Source: Bordetella parapertussis (GTDB lineage: Bacteria; Cyanobacteriota; Cyanobacteriia; PCC-6307; Cyanobiaceae). From it: DNA of 6,246 nt. Each line of letters opens with the position of its first letter. The stretch's first letter is position 1. Shown here in pieces: positions 6,214 through 6,246 of the stretch. The stretch covers positions 1 to 6,246 of the forward strand of contig CALPMR020000183.1 in the NCBI GenBank assembly GCA_943324725.2, read 5' to 3'. The notes beneath the pieces are model-generated. The model saw only the letters and a list, made by a program, of their open reading frames with translations, did not search any database and was not told the DNA's origin. The translations under genes were made by a program, and so were the position numbers.

Positions 6214-6246
6214 AGTTGTCCGCCCTGTCTGACCGATCCATCAGGG

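Overview
The window looks like a chromosomal segment of a high-GC picocyanobacterium of the Cyanobium/Synechococcus type. This rests on protein resemblance only: a cyanobacterial-style Ser/Thr kinase-like protein and SmpB. It is moderately confident, because no taxonomic marker lies in the window.

Left block (1-3503, GC-rich; 44 of 60 bases are G/C in 1201-1260). The window opens inside a plus-strand cysteine synthase-like PLP enzyme (to 590). Its stop codon shares one base with the ATG of a 748-residue membrane protein (590-2836). That protein has a cytoplasmic kinase-like domain, a Pro/Ala-rich linker, one transmembrane helix, an extracytoplasmic part and a Pro-rich tail. The kinase-like domain contains no lysine at all, so neither conserved catalytic lysine can be present. 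Convergent to this pair, on the minus strand, is smpB (3006-3503), the tmRNA partner in trans-translation. The 169-bp gap between the convergent genes is packed with inverted repeats, one of which carries a tRNA T-loop-like sequence. These probably act as terminators for both sides.

Middle block (3504-4420). About 0.9 kb holds no gene I can support. It contains a very strong GC-rich hairpin, two weaker inverted repeats and short open frames that look spurious or decayed. GC content falls across it.

Right block (4421-6246, clearly lower GC; 23 of 60 bases are G/C in 5221-5280). Two minus-strand genes overlap by ATGA: a class I SAM methyltransferase (5563-6213, transcribed first), then wecE/rffA (4421-5566), the dTDP-4-amino-4,6-dideoxygalactose transaminase. 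This is the distal end of a surface-polysaccharide (O-antigen/LPS-type) gene set whose rest lies beyond the right edge. The composition change suggests an acquired or exchangeable island abutting core genes. The methyltransferase frame is closed by a TGA just upstream of its only plausible starts, and it lacks the N-terminal region usual in this family.

I found no clear novel system, CRISPR array, complete tRNA/rRNA or intact mobile element. The most unusual item is the lysine-free kinase-like receptor coupled to the cysteine synthase-like gene.
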